Shown: positions 36,131 through 49,200 of the stretch, piece by piece | How positions within the stretch are numbered: position 1 is the first letter of the stretch | How the letters are laid out: each line of letters starts with the position of its first letter | Assembly (NCBI GenBank): GCA_037157565.1 | Contig: JAZHRO010000063.1 | Span: 159,625,001-159,689,000 of the forward strand | Direction: 5' to 3' | DNA: 64,000 nt | DNA from: Thalassia testudinum | Lineage: Eukaryota > Streptophyta > Magnoliopsida > Alismatales > Hydrocharitaceae | The notes under the pieces: generated by a model | Database searches by the model: none | What the model was told of the DNA's origin: nothing | The model's input: only the letters and a program-made list of their open reading frames with translations | Translations under genes and position numbers: made by a program

Positions 36131-39100
36131 CTGCAGTCGTAGTCCTTCAGGATCTCCAACCAACGTCTCTGTCTCATGTTGAGCTCCTTCTGGTCAAAAA
36201 GATATCTGAGGCTCTTGTGATCTGTAAAAATCTCGAAGGTCTCACCGCACAAGTAGTGCCTCCATGTCTTCAGCGCGAAGACAACAGCTGCCAACTCTAG
36301 ATCGTGGGTAGGGTAGGTATGCTCATGGGGCTTTAGTTGCCGCGAAGCGTAAGCGACCACGTGACCCCTCTGCATGAGCACACCTCCTAACCCCTGCAAG
36401 GAAGCGTCCGTGTACACAACGAACCCGCCACTACTGTCAGGGATGGTGAGCACGGGAGCCGAGGTCAACCTCTCCTTCAGCTCCAGAAAACACGCCTCAC
36501 AGGCGTCTGTCCAAGCGAAAGGCACATCCTTCCGGGTCAACTGTGTCATAGGACGTGCAATCTGTGAAAATCCTCTGATGAACCGTCTGTAGTAACCTGC
36601 CAGTCCCAGGAAACTGCGAATCTCAGTGACTGAACGCGGTCTCTCCCACCTGAGCACTGCCTCGACCTTGGCGAGGTCCACCGCCAGGCCGTCTCCAGAG
36701 ATCACATGACCCAAAAAGGTCACCTCCCTCAACCAGAACTCGCACTTGCTGTATTTGGCGTACAGCCTGCGTCGTCTCAGAGTGTCCAGAACCATCCGCA
36801 AGTGCTGTCCGTGCTGCGTCCGATCTCTAGAATAGACGAGTACATCATCTATGAAAACCACCACAAACTGGTCCAAGTACGGTCTAAACACCCGGTTCAT
36901 CAGGTCCATGAAAGCAGCGGGGGCATTGGTCAGCCCAAACGGCATGACCAAAAACTCGTAGTGTCCGTACCGGGTGCGGAAAGCTGTCTTGGAGATGTCG
37001 GTCTCCCTGATCCTCAACTGGTGGTATCCAGACCTCAAGTCGATCTTGGAAAACACTGTGGCACCCCGCAACTGGTCAAACAAATCGTCAATCCTCGGCA
37101 GCGGATATCTATTCTTGATGGTGACCCTATTCAGCTGTCGGTAGTCCACACAAAGGCGTAGGGTCCCATCCTTCTTCTTCACAAACAGTACCAGGGCTCC
37201 CCAGGGAGACGCACTGGGCCTCACGAAACCTTTCTCCAAAAGGTCCTGCAACTGGGACTTGAGCTCTCGCAGCTCAAGCGGTGCCATTCTGTATGGCGCG
37301 GTGGAGATGGGGCTGGTCCTTAGTACTAGTGAGATCTCAAACTCGATCTCACGCTCGGGCGGTAGTCCTCGTAACTCGTCTGGAAACACGTCGGGGTACT
37401 CTCTGACCACCGGGATGCTTTGGAAGTCTGCCACGGGGCTGTGCTCTGCCACCACACAAGCTAGGAAGCCCTCACACCCCTGGCTCAAAAGTCTCGCCGC
37501 CCGAAGTGCCGAAATGCACCTGAAACCTCCATCCACTGGCTGCCCGCGAAACTCGAAAGAAGGCAACTCCGGAATGGAGAAGACAATCTTCCTCTCAAAA
37601 CAGTCTACCAAGGCGTGGTAAGCGGACAGCCAATCCATCCCCAGAATCACTCCAAAGTCCTCCATCTGTATCATAATCAGGTCAGCTGGCAGGCTATGTC
37701 CCCCGATGCTGACCTCGCAACCCATGTACACCTCCTCAGCTACAAACAGCTGGCCACTTGGACCTCTGATTACGAACGAATTCTCTAACAGTGTATAATC
37801 CTGGTCCAAACTAACTGCGAAACTGGCTGCGACAAACGAGTGCGTAGCGCCGGAATCGAAAAGCGTGTAAACGAGTCTGCCAGAAACTGAAACCATACCT
37901 GCTACCACGGATCCCGCAGCTCTGGCGTCCCTGTGTGTTAGGGCGTTGATACGCCCCTCAGCTCTAGGTGCGGACGAAGCGGCCACACTCTGCGTCGGAC
38001 GGGTAGGTGCTGGCCGGTACCCTCCTCGCGACTGCGGTCCTCCTCCTCGCGCCTGGGAACCGCGGCCTCCTGCGCGCCCTCCAGTGCTCTGCGCGGGAAG
38101 TATCTGCTGACTTCCTACCCTAGATGGGCAGTCCCTCCTGACGTGGCCCGGCTGGCCACACTGGTAGCAGAGGGGAACCCGACTCCCGCCCTCAGTGAGT
38201 CCCTGCTATCGGCTAGGCGAGGGTCCGGTGCTGGCGACTGGCCCCTGTCGAGGGCCCCTAAAGGCCACTGATGGCCCTGCACAACGTGACGGCTCTCCTG
38301 CGGACGCCACATGTCTCCGTTCTCGCCGGCCCTATGAGAAGTCTGGCTGAAAGGGCCTCTTCCGCCCGCCGTCGGTCTCTCGCGCGGACGGGTTGGTCTC
38401 CTCGTAAGTCATAGCTGCCTCTACCACCCTCGAAAAATTCGGCAGCTTCAGGGGTTTGACATACCCCCGGATCGCAGGCCGGAGCCCCTCGATGAACCTC
38501 AAAAGGCGCTCCTCCTCAGTGGCTACCGCTGTCGTTGCAAAGCGGGACAGCTCCAAGAAACGCGTGCGGTACGCGCTCACGGTCATCGTCCCTTGGCGGA
38601 GAGTGTGGAACTCCCGCCTCCTCTGGTCCTGCCACGTTTGGGGAAAGTACTGCTCGCAGAAGAGGGTGACGAACTGGTCCCACGTCGGCTCGTCCCTCTC
38701 CTGTCCCCGGACCGCCCTCCACCACCGGTGTGCCGCACTCTCCAGCTGGTACGTGGCAAAGGCCACGCGGCACTCCACCGGGGGGCGAAGGGTGTCGAAG
38801 ATCTTCTCCAGCTGCTCAAGCCAGTCCTCTGCCTCGGTCGGGTCCTCATCCCCCTTGAAGGAGGGGGGCTTCAGCTTCCGGAACTGTCCAAAAAGCTCGA
38901 AGTGGCGCTGTAGGGGAGGTGCTGGTGCACCTCCAGGCGAAGGTGCCTCGTGTACAGAAGTGTCGGAGGAAGGTGGGGGTGGCAGGGGCCCATCCCCTCC
39001 CTCGTGTCCAGCGCCGCGTTCGTCGCGTGGTCCCACAGAGGACTCCCCCTCTGCAACCCCAGGAGGAGGTGCTCGGGGCGGTGGGTGGAGCTCCTCTCGT

Positions 39101-39252
39101 ACAATATCCCGTATCAGTCTGGCGAGGTCCTGGGCCTGGATGCCAGGAAGTGGTGGCTGGTCCACCGAGACGTCAACGACAGCACGTCCACCTCGCCGAC
39201 CTCGCCCTCGGCCGCGCCCGCGGCCAGTCTCGCCAGTCCTGCGACGAGGCAT
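36131..39252 (-). pseudogene. Tekay-H gag-pol polyprotein, truncated in RNase H
   Basis: Minus-strand Tekay polyprotein from the gag start at 39252. Gag is open to a TAG at 38332, and a second TAG follows near 38208. From there the frame is open through the knuckle, protease, reverse transcriptase (FIDD at about 36844-36852) and most of RNase H until the fusion at 36131. RNase H end, integrase, chromodomain-like tail and 3' LTR are missing. No frameshift was seen. Confidence 0.93.
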
Positions 39253-39416
39253 CTCCTGCAAGGAGACGCGAAACAAAACGGAAACGTCAAAACAAACGGT
39301 ACCTAACAAAACTTCTAAGAGCTCATGTCAAGAGACATGTTGTGGTGGCTACTCTAGCTATAAACATGTGAATTGGTTATTTTCCAATCAGTTGATTCAC
39401 TTCTCGGGACGACCTT

Positions 39417-39428
39417 GCTCTGATACCA
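39417..39428 (-). other. Primer-binding site, initiator-Met tRNA (Tekay-H)
   Basis: TGGTATCAGAGC on the minus strand, 3 nt from the LTR at 39432. Confidence 0.95.
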
Positions 39429-39431
39429 TCT

Positions 39432-41901
39432 TGTAACGACCCGGTTCCCGAGTCCCTACGAGACACGAGAACCGGACCGACTCGACTAATCCCAAGACCT
39501 AGTCGTCAAACGAGGAAGTAACCAAAAGACAGTAAAATAAACCACATTCAGCATGAATATAACTAACAGTAAGAAAGTACAGCAGTAAGGAAAGAAACTA
39601 CTACAGTAGGTACCACCACAACAGTAAAACAACATTTATCATATAACAAGAACTGCAGGTAAAGAAGTACAACGGAAACAAAAAAAAAAAACTACTCACT
39701 AAAACAGAAACAAAAGAGGTACAAGGACTGTGGTAAACTCTACTGGACCCTACTTGGCCCAGCGTCCTCTGCAGCCGCCGACCCTGGCTGCTCAACACCT
39801 GGTCCTGAAAAAGGTAACGAGTGTAACACGTCAGCAAAACACTGAGTAGAGTGGCAAACTAACTAAAGGCAACAGTAGAGTGTACAGTAGCTGTTATGTT
39901 CTATTACTTCCTTTATTCACATCTTTCAATTTTTCTCACTATTTCATTTATTTCTCAGATCCTTTACTTGATCTCGAATGTCCTCGTGGGAACGATCTTG
40001 ATTGCAGTCTTTTCCAAAAGTAGAAGTAGCACGTGGTGCTCTCCTGGCCGGGAGAGTCCCCCGTGGTGATCCTACCCTCAGTCAACCACCCCAAGGTCAC
40101 TGACAGACGTAACGGTGACTACGGCACGCGCAATAAACGCACAGGTAGCTAGCCCGCACTGGCACGTGGTCAGTCGTTTCCGTTAACGGGTGCGCCCAAA
40201 GCACAGCACGGAACCAGGGCAGAGCCCTCTCAGTAACAGGGGTCCAACCCCTCCACAGTAACCAAACCGGGGCCTTGCCCCACCACAGTCCGCGCACCCT
40301 CGCCTGACTACCCTGGTTTGCCCTAGTGGGCCTAACAAGTCGGTGAAGGAGGCTAGCAGAACCCCGGGGCCCGTGGGGTAGCTAGTACTCTCCTAACACT
40401 ACTAGCTCTCCTCGGTACTACGTACACGAGGGCCAACAAGTCGGTACAGAGTGGCCAGTCCTAACCCCCGGGTCCCTGGGGTGGCTAGCTCAGCTCTGCA
40501 CTAAACAGGGGGACAGTCGCTCTCCTTGGTACTCCGTACTCAAGGGCCAGCTCACTTCCCCAATTCTATTCCATTCGCTTTCCAGGAGTTCTACTCCTAC
40601 TTCCCCGTAGGGTTCCAGAACATCTTATGTCTTACTTTCCAGTTTCACGTTCTTACCAACCATGATCCCAATCATGTTTCTTTATTCATAACAGGCAGCT
40701 GTGAATTCAATTTACAGGCAGCTTCATATATTCCTTTCCATTTTTCCGAGGCTGCATTATTATATATTCCACTAGTTTTTCCATCCTAGGATTCATGCCA
40801 TATCCTAGGGTCTATCATACAATCTAGTTTTCCGGTCCTAGGATTCATGCAACACCTAGGAACTATCATTCCATATATTTCTCATTCCTAGGATTCATGC
40901 AATGTCCTAGGTTCTAGTTATGGTTCCATACTTTAACAAATTTTTATTAATACTTAAAACCACTCTACCAGGTACAACGGGAGTAATGGGGGCGTGATCG
41001 GGAATCCCGCGTGCCTCCGTGACTCTCAAGACTGCAACCGAACGAGGTCCTATCACAAGGATCAAACACAAGGAGTGCCTCAAAATAGTGTATAGCTACT
41101 GTAGACGGGTAGAGGAATTAATTCTGAAACGAACGCAACTCGAATCGTGGAAAACGGAGCCCGAACGGGCCCTAAACGGGTCGAAAAAGACGATACTGTG
41201 CAAAATCAGACGTCTGGAACTCCTTCCAGACGTCTTAAACGGTGGATCAGAGAATTACCTGTTCAGCGTGGTTTCCCAGACGTCCAGAAGTCTGCGGGGA
41301 CGTCTGTCCTATACCCCAGACGTCCGATGGTCCATACGGACGTCTGTAGGTCACTCCAGCCGTCTGGTACAACTTCCAGATGTCTGATTCACAAAGGATG
41401 GCGAATCAGCGAACCTGCGCACAGCCAACCCCCCTCCCTCAGTACGGTCAATCGACAAGAAGGAAGAAGAAGGCGGAAAACTCACCTTTCAGACGTCTGT
41501 ATGATCTTACAGACGTCTACCTTGCCGTTTGGCTATCAACCCAGACGTCTGATTTTGGAAATTTTTCCAGAATCAGAACCCCGCTCGGCCTCCGCTCGCG
41601 ACGCCGCCCGCGTCGCACCTCGCGCTCCTGCTGCTCAGACCGCAGCAGGTCCCTCTCCACGTCGCTCCGCGCCCCTGCACCCTCCGCCAGCCGGCCAAGC
41701 CGCTCCGGCGAGCTCGCCCTCACGGCAGAGCTCCGCCCTCGCACGCCGCACCTCCGCACTCACTGCGGCCGTCGCTGCCGCCCTCGCGTCCGCTCGCTCT
41801 CGCGCACAGGAAGGAGAAGAAGGAGGAGACTGTGGAGACGGGAGGGGAGGCGTGGCCCTTTTAAGGCCGCACGAGGAGGAGAGAGGAGGTGGTAGGCCGC
41901 C
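39432..41901 (-). repeat. Tekay-H 5' LTR (LTR-H), left part
   Basis: It starts TGTAACG beside the PBS. At 41902 it is interrupted by the Athila element and resumes at 55638, ending CGTTACA at 55849, for a total of about 2.68 kb. The stretch around 40440-40620 matches type II (LTR-E) while the rest matches type I, so this LTR is a mosaic. Confidence 0.94.
41897..41901. repeat. Target-site duplication of Athila-1, left
   Basis: CCGCC, repeated exactly at 55633-55637. Confidence 0.96.
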
Positions 41902-44672
41902 TGAAACGTTGGCTTCGAGAGATAACCGGGTTTTATTGTTATAGCATTGTAGTATAGCCAGTTATTGCCATCATTTCAAATATATAAATTTTTTTACTCG
42001 GAAAATAAAAGAGAGTTCCCGAGGTCGAACTCAGGGAGCAAGTTGTATTCTAGGGGTACAAGTTTCTTTTACAAAAAGAAAGAGAGAGAGAGAGAATTTG
42101 TTGGCTTCTTTCTTCTTCTTTTCTTTTCTCTTTGCCTATCTTCTTCTGCTTGACTCTTCTGCTTTATCTGCAGCAGTAGTGATGCTTTTCTTCTTCTTTC
42201 AGTTCTTGTTTCTGCTCGTCTCTTTCTTTTTCTTCTCCCTTGTGGTCCTGTTCTTCTTCTTCTTTCTTTCTTCTTTTCCTTTCTTCAGACCTTCTTCTTC
42301 TCGTGTTCTTCTTCTTCTTTCAGTTCTTGTCTTGGCCTCTCTACATTCTCCTCTGCCTCGCCTTCCTTCTCCTTCCTTGCCTTCAGGACGTCGTCTGATT
42401 TTCCAATCAGACGACTTAAACCGCCGCTGCTACAGTGCCGCTCGGTGATCCTCCTTCCTTCAGCCTTCGTCTTCTTCCACGGTTCTTCTTCACCTGTGCC
42501 TGCACACTTACACAGCTTGATCAGAGAGGGGCAAAACCTATCTCTACCCTCCCCCCGCGTCTCTCTCTCACAGAAGCCACTCTTGGGAAAGCTCTCCCAG
42601 AGCTGCCGGGTAGTCGGGTACGGGTCGCGCCCGGGTCCAGGCCCACCGGCGTGCATGGTGGGCGAGGAGTGCAGGTCAGTCTAAGTCGGGTCGGGCCAGG
42701 TCCGCGGGGCGTGAGTGCGGACGAGACCGGGTAACCGTGCGGGTGAAGGGGACCTCACCCCGTGTGCTGAGGCAATAAGCCTCCAGCACTTTTTCACTTT
42801 ATACCGCTGCGCCTCTTCAGAGTTTTCCGAGGTGGGACTAAATGTCCCACCCCGAGTTGGTGCCCACGCGGAGGAGACAGCTGGTAATCGCGGCGTTACG
42901 CGAGGCCCTCGCGCGAGGGCTTCGCTTCAGCTGTAGCCTGACGCTTTGTCGAAATGCCTCGCAAGGCCTGGGAGTCGAATCTGGGCGTGGCACGCCTGCA
43001 GCTGCAGGCGGAAGCAGCTCCTTCTGCACGGCAATGGCGGCGGAGGTCGGGTGACCTGTTCACAGCAAAAAGGCCTCTCGGCCTAATCAGAAGGTGCCGG
43101 GAGCTTCGCCAGAGTGCGGCGAAGCTCGTGTGGGTGGTGGCGAGGTGTGGGGCGGCGTGCAAGGGCTGCCCTAGGTCGGACTGTGGGTCGGAAGATGGGT
43201 TTGTTCGGTGGGGTTGCAGAGGGTGATGTGGGGGAAGTGGAAGGGCGGGGGTTGATCAGGGTGAGGAGGCGGAGGTTCTGCGGTGGTCGACGAGCCGTGT
43301 GGGTTGCTGGGGTGATGGGAGCGGCTCGCCGGAGGATGGCCGGAGGCGGAGAAGGTGAGGGTGAGGGGTCGGAATCGAGGGCGACAGTAGATGTTTAAAG
43401 TGAGGAAAAGGAAGAGGGGAGGAAGAGGAGGAGCTCTACCTACTTAGCAGGAGGAGGAGGGGCCGGAGCGGGCGACAGTCGTATCGACTGTCGCCAGAGA
43501 AGAAGATGCCCGGGGGAAGGGGCGGCGGCGAGCAGAGGGCCGGAGAGGCGCCAGCTGGGTGCGGCGTGGCGCGGGAAGAGCAGGGGAAGAAGTCTCTGCT
43601 GCTGGTATTGCGGCAGAGCGAAGAGGAGGAGGAGGAAGAACCGCCGGAGCTGGTGGGCGTCTGCCGGAGTGAGAAGAGAGGAAAGTTGGGGGTTTTCTCC
43701 GTCAGATCCGAGCTGGGAAGAACGGTGGAGCGACGGGGGTATTTATAGGGACCGAATCAGGGAGGAAGGCGGAGGGAGACGACGTGTCTCCCTCGCCGGA
43801 GGACGCCGGAGATGGAAACCCATACCGTCTGTGCGTTCGCACGGCCGGTATGGTGGGTTACAGCAACCAGGGGGTGTCCCTGCGACGGCTGACGACGTAG
43901 GGCACCCCCGGTTTACTTGCCAGGCTCTCCCCCTCACCCTGTGCGGCGCCATGCTCCGCGTGAGGTCGCCGGAGCATGGTGCTGGCAGGTTTTGCAGGGG
44001 GGACCTGAACGCAAAGAACGAAGGAGAGTTAGGGCCCAAAATGCGAGGGTTCAAAAGTTGAGGGCCAAAAAGTAAATATATGAGGACCAAAGTGTAAAGT
44101 TGGTCAAGAAGGTTTCTTCTTAGGCTCAAGTTTTTATACATGACTAATTAGGACCTAAGGAATCTGATGGTGAATTTTATTTCTAGATTAAACCTTGTTT
44201 GACTGGTCAATTTACGCAAAAACCCAAATTAAGTTATTAATTGGGTATGGTTCTCAATGTAGGTCAAGATGGGTTCCTAAGGTCAAATTGAAGGTTATAA
44301 ACCCTAGAGATTATTTTTCTATGAATTTTAGAAAGTTTATTCCATTTTTGCATTGCCTTGAACCTCGTGAATTGAAGTGGGTTTGTTTTAGGGTTACAGA
44401 TTATCATTTAGTTCCTTGGAATTTCTGTAGCCCTTGCTAGATCATCTCATCCCACTTTTATTCTTATTAAGTTGCTTTAACCTATGTTTGGACCCTGAAT
44501 TACCCTGAATGCAGATTATACTGGTAAAATTGCATTTTTACCCCTTATGACTTGTTTTCTCCTTAAACTCAGAATTCTTTGAGTTAAGCCTTTCCTTGAG
44601 TTATGTAGGAGCTTTTATCCTTTGTATTGGGTCAAAATGAGCTAGTTATGGCTCATGATGAGGTTCTCATCA
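41902..44672 (-). repeat. Athila-1 3' LTR
   Basis: It starts TGAAACG and ends CTCATCA in plus coordinates. It contains CTT-rich pyrimidine tracts (42090-42370), a GC-rich centre (42600-44010) and an AT-rich end. Short apparent frames in it are compositional. Confidence 0.96.
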
Positions 44673-44690
44673 TACCCCCATGCCTAGCTT
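44673..44690 (-). other. Polypurine tract of Athila-1
   Basis: On the minus strand GGCATGGGGGTA directly precedes the 3' LTR, which is the expected place for second-strand priming. Confidence 0.8.
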
Positions 44691-45119
44691 TTGCTAGTCC
44701 CTTAGCAAAAAAACTTAAGGTTTCAATCCTTGTTCTAGACCATTAAGTTCTTAATAGCTTCAGATAAGTGCTTTTTCATTTGAGCTTAGATTAGGTTAGA
44801 ATGCTGACCATAGGCCTAAAAGGTACTCTAGTACCAATCAAGATCCAAATCTGTCTAGCTTTAGCCTCAGTCTTTAGCAAAGGTTTTTAAGGCCCACAAG
44901 AATTAACCTAAGGTTTATTGGACTTTGTGGTTAAAGCACCCTTGCTTGAAATGATTTTAGCCCTGGCTCAGTTCGCAGTGCATTTTGTAAGAGAGAGATA
45001 GAAAGTTATTCTGTTTGGAGAGTTTTCTCTCTCTTTTTCTTTTTAGTTCTAGCCTAGGATTGGCTTTTCAACAGGTCTGTATCAGATTCCTTGCTCCCAT
45101 CATCAATCCTCAAGGGTTC

Positions 45120-45268
45120 CTGGCAATTGATGCTTCGAGATAGCACCGCCCATGGCAACCCCCGGAACCCTGGCTATTGAGATTTCGAGATAATCCCATC
45201 CATGGTGTTCCGTGGCCGAATCCAGACCCTGGCAATTGACACTTCAAGATAATGCCATCCATGGAATC
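45120..45268. repeat. Three-copy tandem repeat of about 50-60 bp
   Basis: Three degenerate copies begin CTGGCWATTGA near 45120, 45169 and 45229 and share TTCRAGATAATSCCATCCATGG-like cores. They lie in the env position of Athila-1. Confidence 0.75.
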
Positions 45269-45941
45269 TGAATCAGCAGAGTGCTTACATGCCCCCAGTA
45301 GGATATGTAAATATCCTAAGAGACAGGCACCGAGGAGATGATATTTTGTTACGCATCTTCGAGGGGATTTCCCGCCTCTCCGCGCTGGGAACTTGTCCAA
45401 ATCAACTTGTGTCGATCGGCCGCTCCTATTCTAGGTGTTCTTTTCAGAATTTTGCGACGCTTCTGCGTGATTTTGATTTTTACGCTTACTCAACCAGGCT
45501 GTGTGTGAGGTTAGGGTGCTTAGGTTACTGATTCCCGTAAACCAAAAATTAGTTAACGAGGCCAAATACTCCCTAAGCCTTAGACCTAATACTTCAGCTT
45601 TTCATTTTCCTCAACCTCTTGAGGAGTGTCTAGATCTTAATGGGTACTAAGAGTCTATTCAAGAATGCCTAAGGTTTGCGTTCTTACTAATCTCATTATG
45701 CACTTTTCGGTTATTTTCTTGAATGAGGTCTAGAACTTAGGTTAATTCCTTAGTTCCTTACTAATGACTATCACCTTTTCTTATAATTTTGTGCTCCTTT
45801 TTCATTTTGTTTCTCTTCTCCTTCTCCTTCACAAAGTTTCCTTCTCCTTTTATTCTTTTTCGAAAAAATTTTTAATTTTTATGGTGTTTTTGGCATATGT
45901 GAATTTTTTGTTTGAAACCTTTTCTTACAAGTTTTGCACTT

Positions 45942-45962
45942 TCATACCCCCCCATGCCTAAG
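45942..45962 (-). other. Internal second polypurine tract of Athila-1
   Basis: On the minus strand a seven-G run inside AGGCATGGGGGGGTATGA repeats the terminal tract at 44673-44690 together with its flanks. It may act as a second priming site or be a relic of an older 3' end. Confidence 0.6.
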
Positions 45963-46232
45963 ATTTGCAATGTCCTCATTGTAACCTAGGGGGTTTTTAT
46001 TTAACTTAGTTCATTCCTTAAGACAGAAATTTGGATGAGTGGATGGGTCGGGTTGAATTTTTGCGGACGATTTCTAATCCCAGATGCAAGCATCTGAGGT
46101 GGGGTCGGCTGTCTACAAGGGTGAACCTCAAGTGCAAAAAGGTGTCAGAACAAGTTTCAGGTTTTCAAAGAGAATGACGGGCTGCCTCCCGTTAAGCGTT
46201 GAGTTTTACGCCATCGGCTGGGCGCAATAAGC

Positions 46233-49200
46233 TCAAGGGGAAAGGAGGATATAAGATGCTTCAGCCAAATCAGTAGAAGTTACATCACTGAACGGCTTGA
46301 GTCTCTGACCGTTCACGATGAAAGGTTCAGAATCGTGGCTGAGTGGACTGATTTCGATTGCTCCATTTCCAAAAACCTGTCGGACCAAATATGGTCCGAC
46401 CCACTTGGATCTCAGTTTTCCTGGGAAGAGTTTTAGTCGGGCATCAAAGAGTAGGACCTTTTGACCAGGATGAAAGATCTTTCTCGAGATGTGTTTGTCG
46501 TGGAAGGCTTTAACCCGCTCCTTGTAGATTTGCGAGTTCTCGTACGCGTCTAGGCGTAATTCATCGATCTCGCTGATTTGGAGTTTTCTGTGGGTCCCAG
46601 CCTTGGAAAGATCTAGATTACAGTTTCGTACTGCCCAATAGGCTTTATGCTCCAGTTCTACGGGAAGGTGGCATGCCTTTCCGTACACCAGTCTAAAGGG
46701 AGACATGCCCAATTGGGTCTTGTGGGCGGTCCTATAGGCCCACAATGCTTCCCGAAGTCGGGACGACCAGTCCTTCCTATCAGGTCGAACAGTGACTTGC
46801 AGGATTTTCTTGATCTCCCGATTAGACAGCTCAGCTAGACCATTAGTTTGGGGGTGGTAAGGAGTAGAGATTCGGTGAGACACCCCGTATTTGGTCATCA
46901 GTGACCTAAACTGAGCATTTGTGAAATGGGTCCCCCCATCAGAGATTATTGCACGAGGAATCCCGAACCTTGAGAAAATGTGTTGATGAATGAATTTAAG
47001 AACGATTTTGTGATCACAGGTTCGGGTCGGTATGGCTTCGATCCATTTGGACACGTAGTCCACAGCCAACAGAATGTATTCGAAACCATCCGAAATAGGA
47101 AAGGGGCCCATAAAATCAATCCCCCAAACATCAAAGATTTCGCATACTAGAATCGGTTGCATAGGCATCATGTCGCGATGGCTCATGTTGCCCAAAGTCT
47201 GGCAACGACTGCATGCCTTGCAGTGATTGTATGCGTCTTTGAACAGTGTGGGCCAGTAAAAGCCGCACTGGAGGACTTTTGATGCGGTTTTATGCCCGGC
47301 GAAATGGCCACCGCATGCCTGGTCATGGTAGAAAGAGAGGATATTGTTGAATTCCCCTTCCGGGACACATCTCCGGATGATCTGATCGGCACCTATGCGG
47401 AAGAGGTACGGGTCTTCCCAAATGTAATACTTGGCATCGAAGCGTAATTTGTCTTTCTTGGCCTTCGGCCAATCGGACGGGATCTGATGAGATGCCAAGT
47501 AATTTACTACATTAGCAAACCATGGAAGGCTAGTACCAATAGTCAGCAGGTGCTCATCGGGAAAATGCTCAGTGATGGGTCCGGGAGGGTCAATTATTTC
47601 AGAAGGAAGACGGGACAAGTGATCAGCTACCACATTTTGCTTTCCCGCTTTGTCGCGAATCTCAAGGTCAAATTCTTGCAACAGCAAGATCCATCGAATT
47701 AATCGAGGTTTCGCGTCCTTCTTTGCAAGGAGATGCCTCACAGCTGTGTGATCCGAGTATATGATGACACGGGAACCCAGAAGGTACGATCTGAACTTTT
47801 CTAGGGCAAATACTACAGCTAGCAGCTCTTTCTCAGTAACCGTATAGTTACGCTGAGCCTCATCGAGTGTTTTGCTGGCGTAGTAAATGACCACAAGTTT
47901 CCTGTCAATTTTCTGCCCCAAAACCGCTCCTACAGCGAAGTCGGATGCATCGCACATGATCTCAAAGGGTTGAGACCAATCAGGGGACTGTAGGATCGGG
48001 GCTTGGGTGACTCGGTCACGCAGGATTTCAAATGCTTGAGTGCATTCCTTGGAAATTTCGAAAGGAACATCCTTGGAGAGAAGAGTGGTCAGGGGGCGTG
48101 CGATTTTTGAAAAATCAGGGATAAATCGTCGATAAAAATTGACATGCCCTAAAAAGGAACGGATGTCCCTGATCGAGCTAGGCATAGGAAGGTGAGAAAT
48201 CAGATTAACCTTAGCTCGATCCACTTGGATACCTTTCTCCGAAATTAAGTGTCCCAGGACAATTCCCTCAGGCACCATGAAATGGCTCTTTTCCCAGGAA
48301 AGAACCAAATTCACATCGATGCACCGCCTGAGTATCTGGACCAAGTGTTGGAGGCAATCGTCGAATGATGCTCCGAAAACTGAAAAGTCATCCATGAAGA
48401 CTTCCAGATAATCACCTACCATATCTGAGAATATGGCAAGCATGCATCGCTGAAAAGTAGCGGGTGCATTGCAAAGATCGAAAGGCATCCTTCGGAAAGC
48501 GTATGTTCCGAAGGGGCAGGTGAACGTGGTCTTTTCTTGGTCCTCAGGATGGATTGCCACCTGGTTATAACCGGAGTACCCGTCAAGAAAGCAGAAGAAC
48601 CTATTTCCCGTAATTTTTTCGAGAATTTGATCAATGAAGGGTAGTGGGAAATGGTCCTTCTTCGTGGAGGAATTGAGTCGGCGGTAATCTATACAGACTC
48701 TCCACGAGTTGGCTAATCGGGTAGGAATGATTTCTCCGGTCTCAGTTGTTATAGTGGTGAGTCCTGCCTTCTTGGGTACGACCTGAATTGGGCTCACCCA
48801 ATGACTATCGGAGATCGGGTAGATGATTCCGGCATCTAACCACTTGATGATCTCCTTTTTCACGACCTCCTGCAGATTGCGGTTTAAGCGTCTCTGCATT
48901 TCACGAGAAGGTCGTGTGCCCTCTTCCGAATAGATATGATGAGTACAATAAGAGGGACTTATTCCAGTCAAATCGTCGAGAGTCCACCTGATGGCTCTGC
49001 GATGTTGCTGGAGGACAACAATCAGACGGGATTCCTGTTCAGGACTGAGGTTGGAATTGATAATCACAGGAAGGGTCTGATTAGAACCCAAAAAGATGTA
49101 TTTCAAGTGAGCAGGAAGGGGTTTTAGTTCGAGGATGGGGTTATCAGCAGCAGCGGGTGGTTCAGTATAGATGTGAGGTTCGAGGGTGGGAGTTACTGGG

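Larger units (their letters stand above)
44691..46232 (-). other. Athila-1 3' noncoding region (env position)
   Basis: About 1.5 kb between pol and the 3' LTR, where many Athila elements carry an env-like gene. I see no coding frame of useful length. It holds a three-copy tandem repeat (45120-45268) and a second polypurine tract (45942-45962). Confidence 0.75.

Noticed and set aside
42098..42448. Phe/Leu-rich frames resembling membrane proteins in the Athila LTRs (also 53092-53643)
   Set aside because: They translate CTT/TTC-rich tracts, differ between the two LTRs and have no start context or domain.
45289..45531. 80-codon frame as an env-like gene of Athila-1
   Set aside because: It is short, lacks a signal peptide or membrane segment, and falls in unconserved noncoding sequence.
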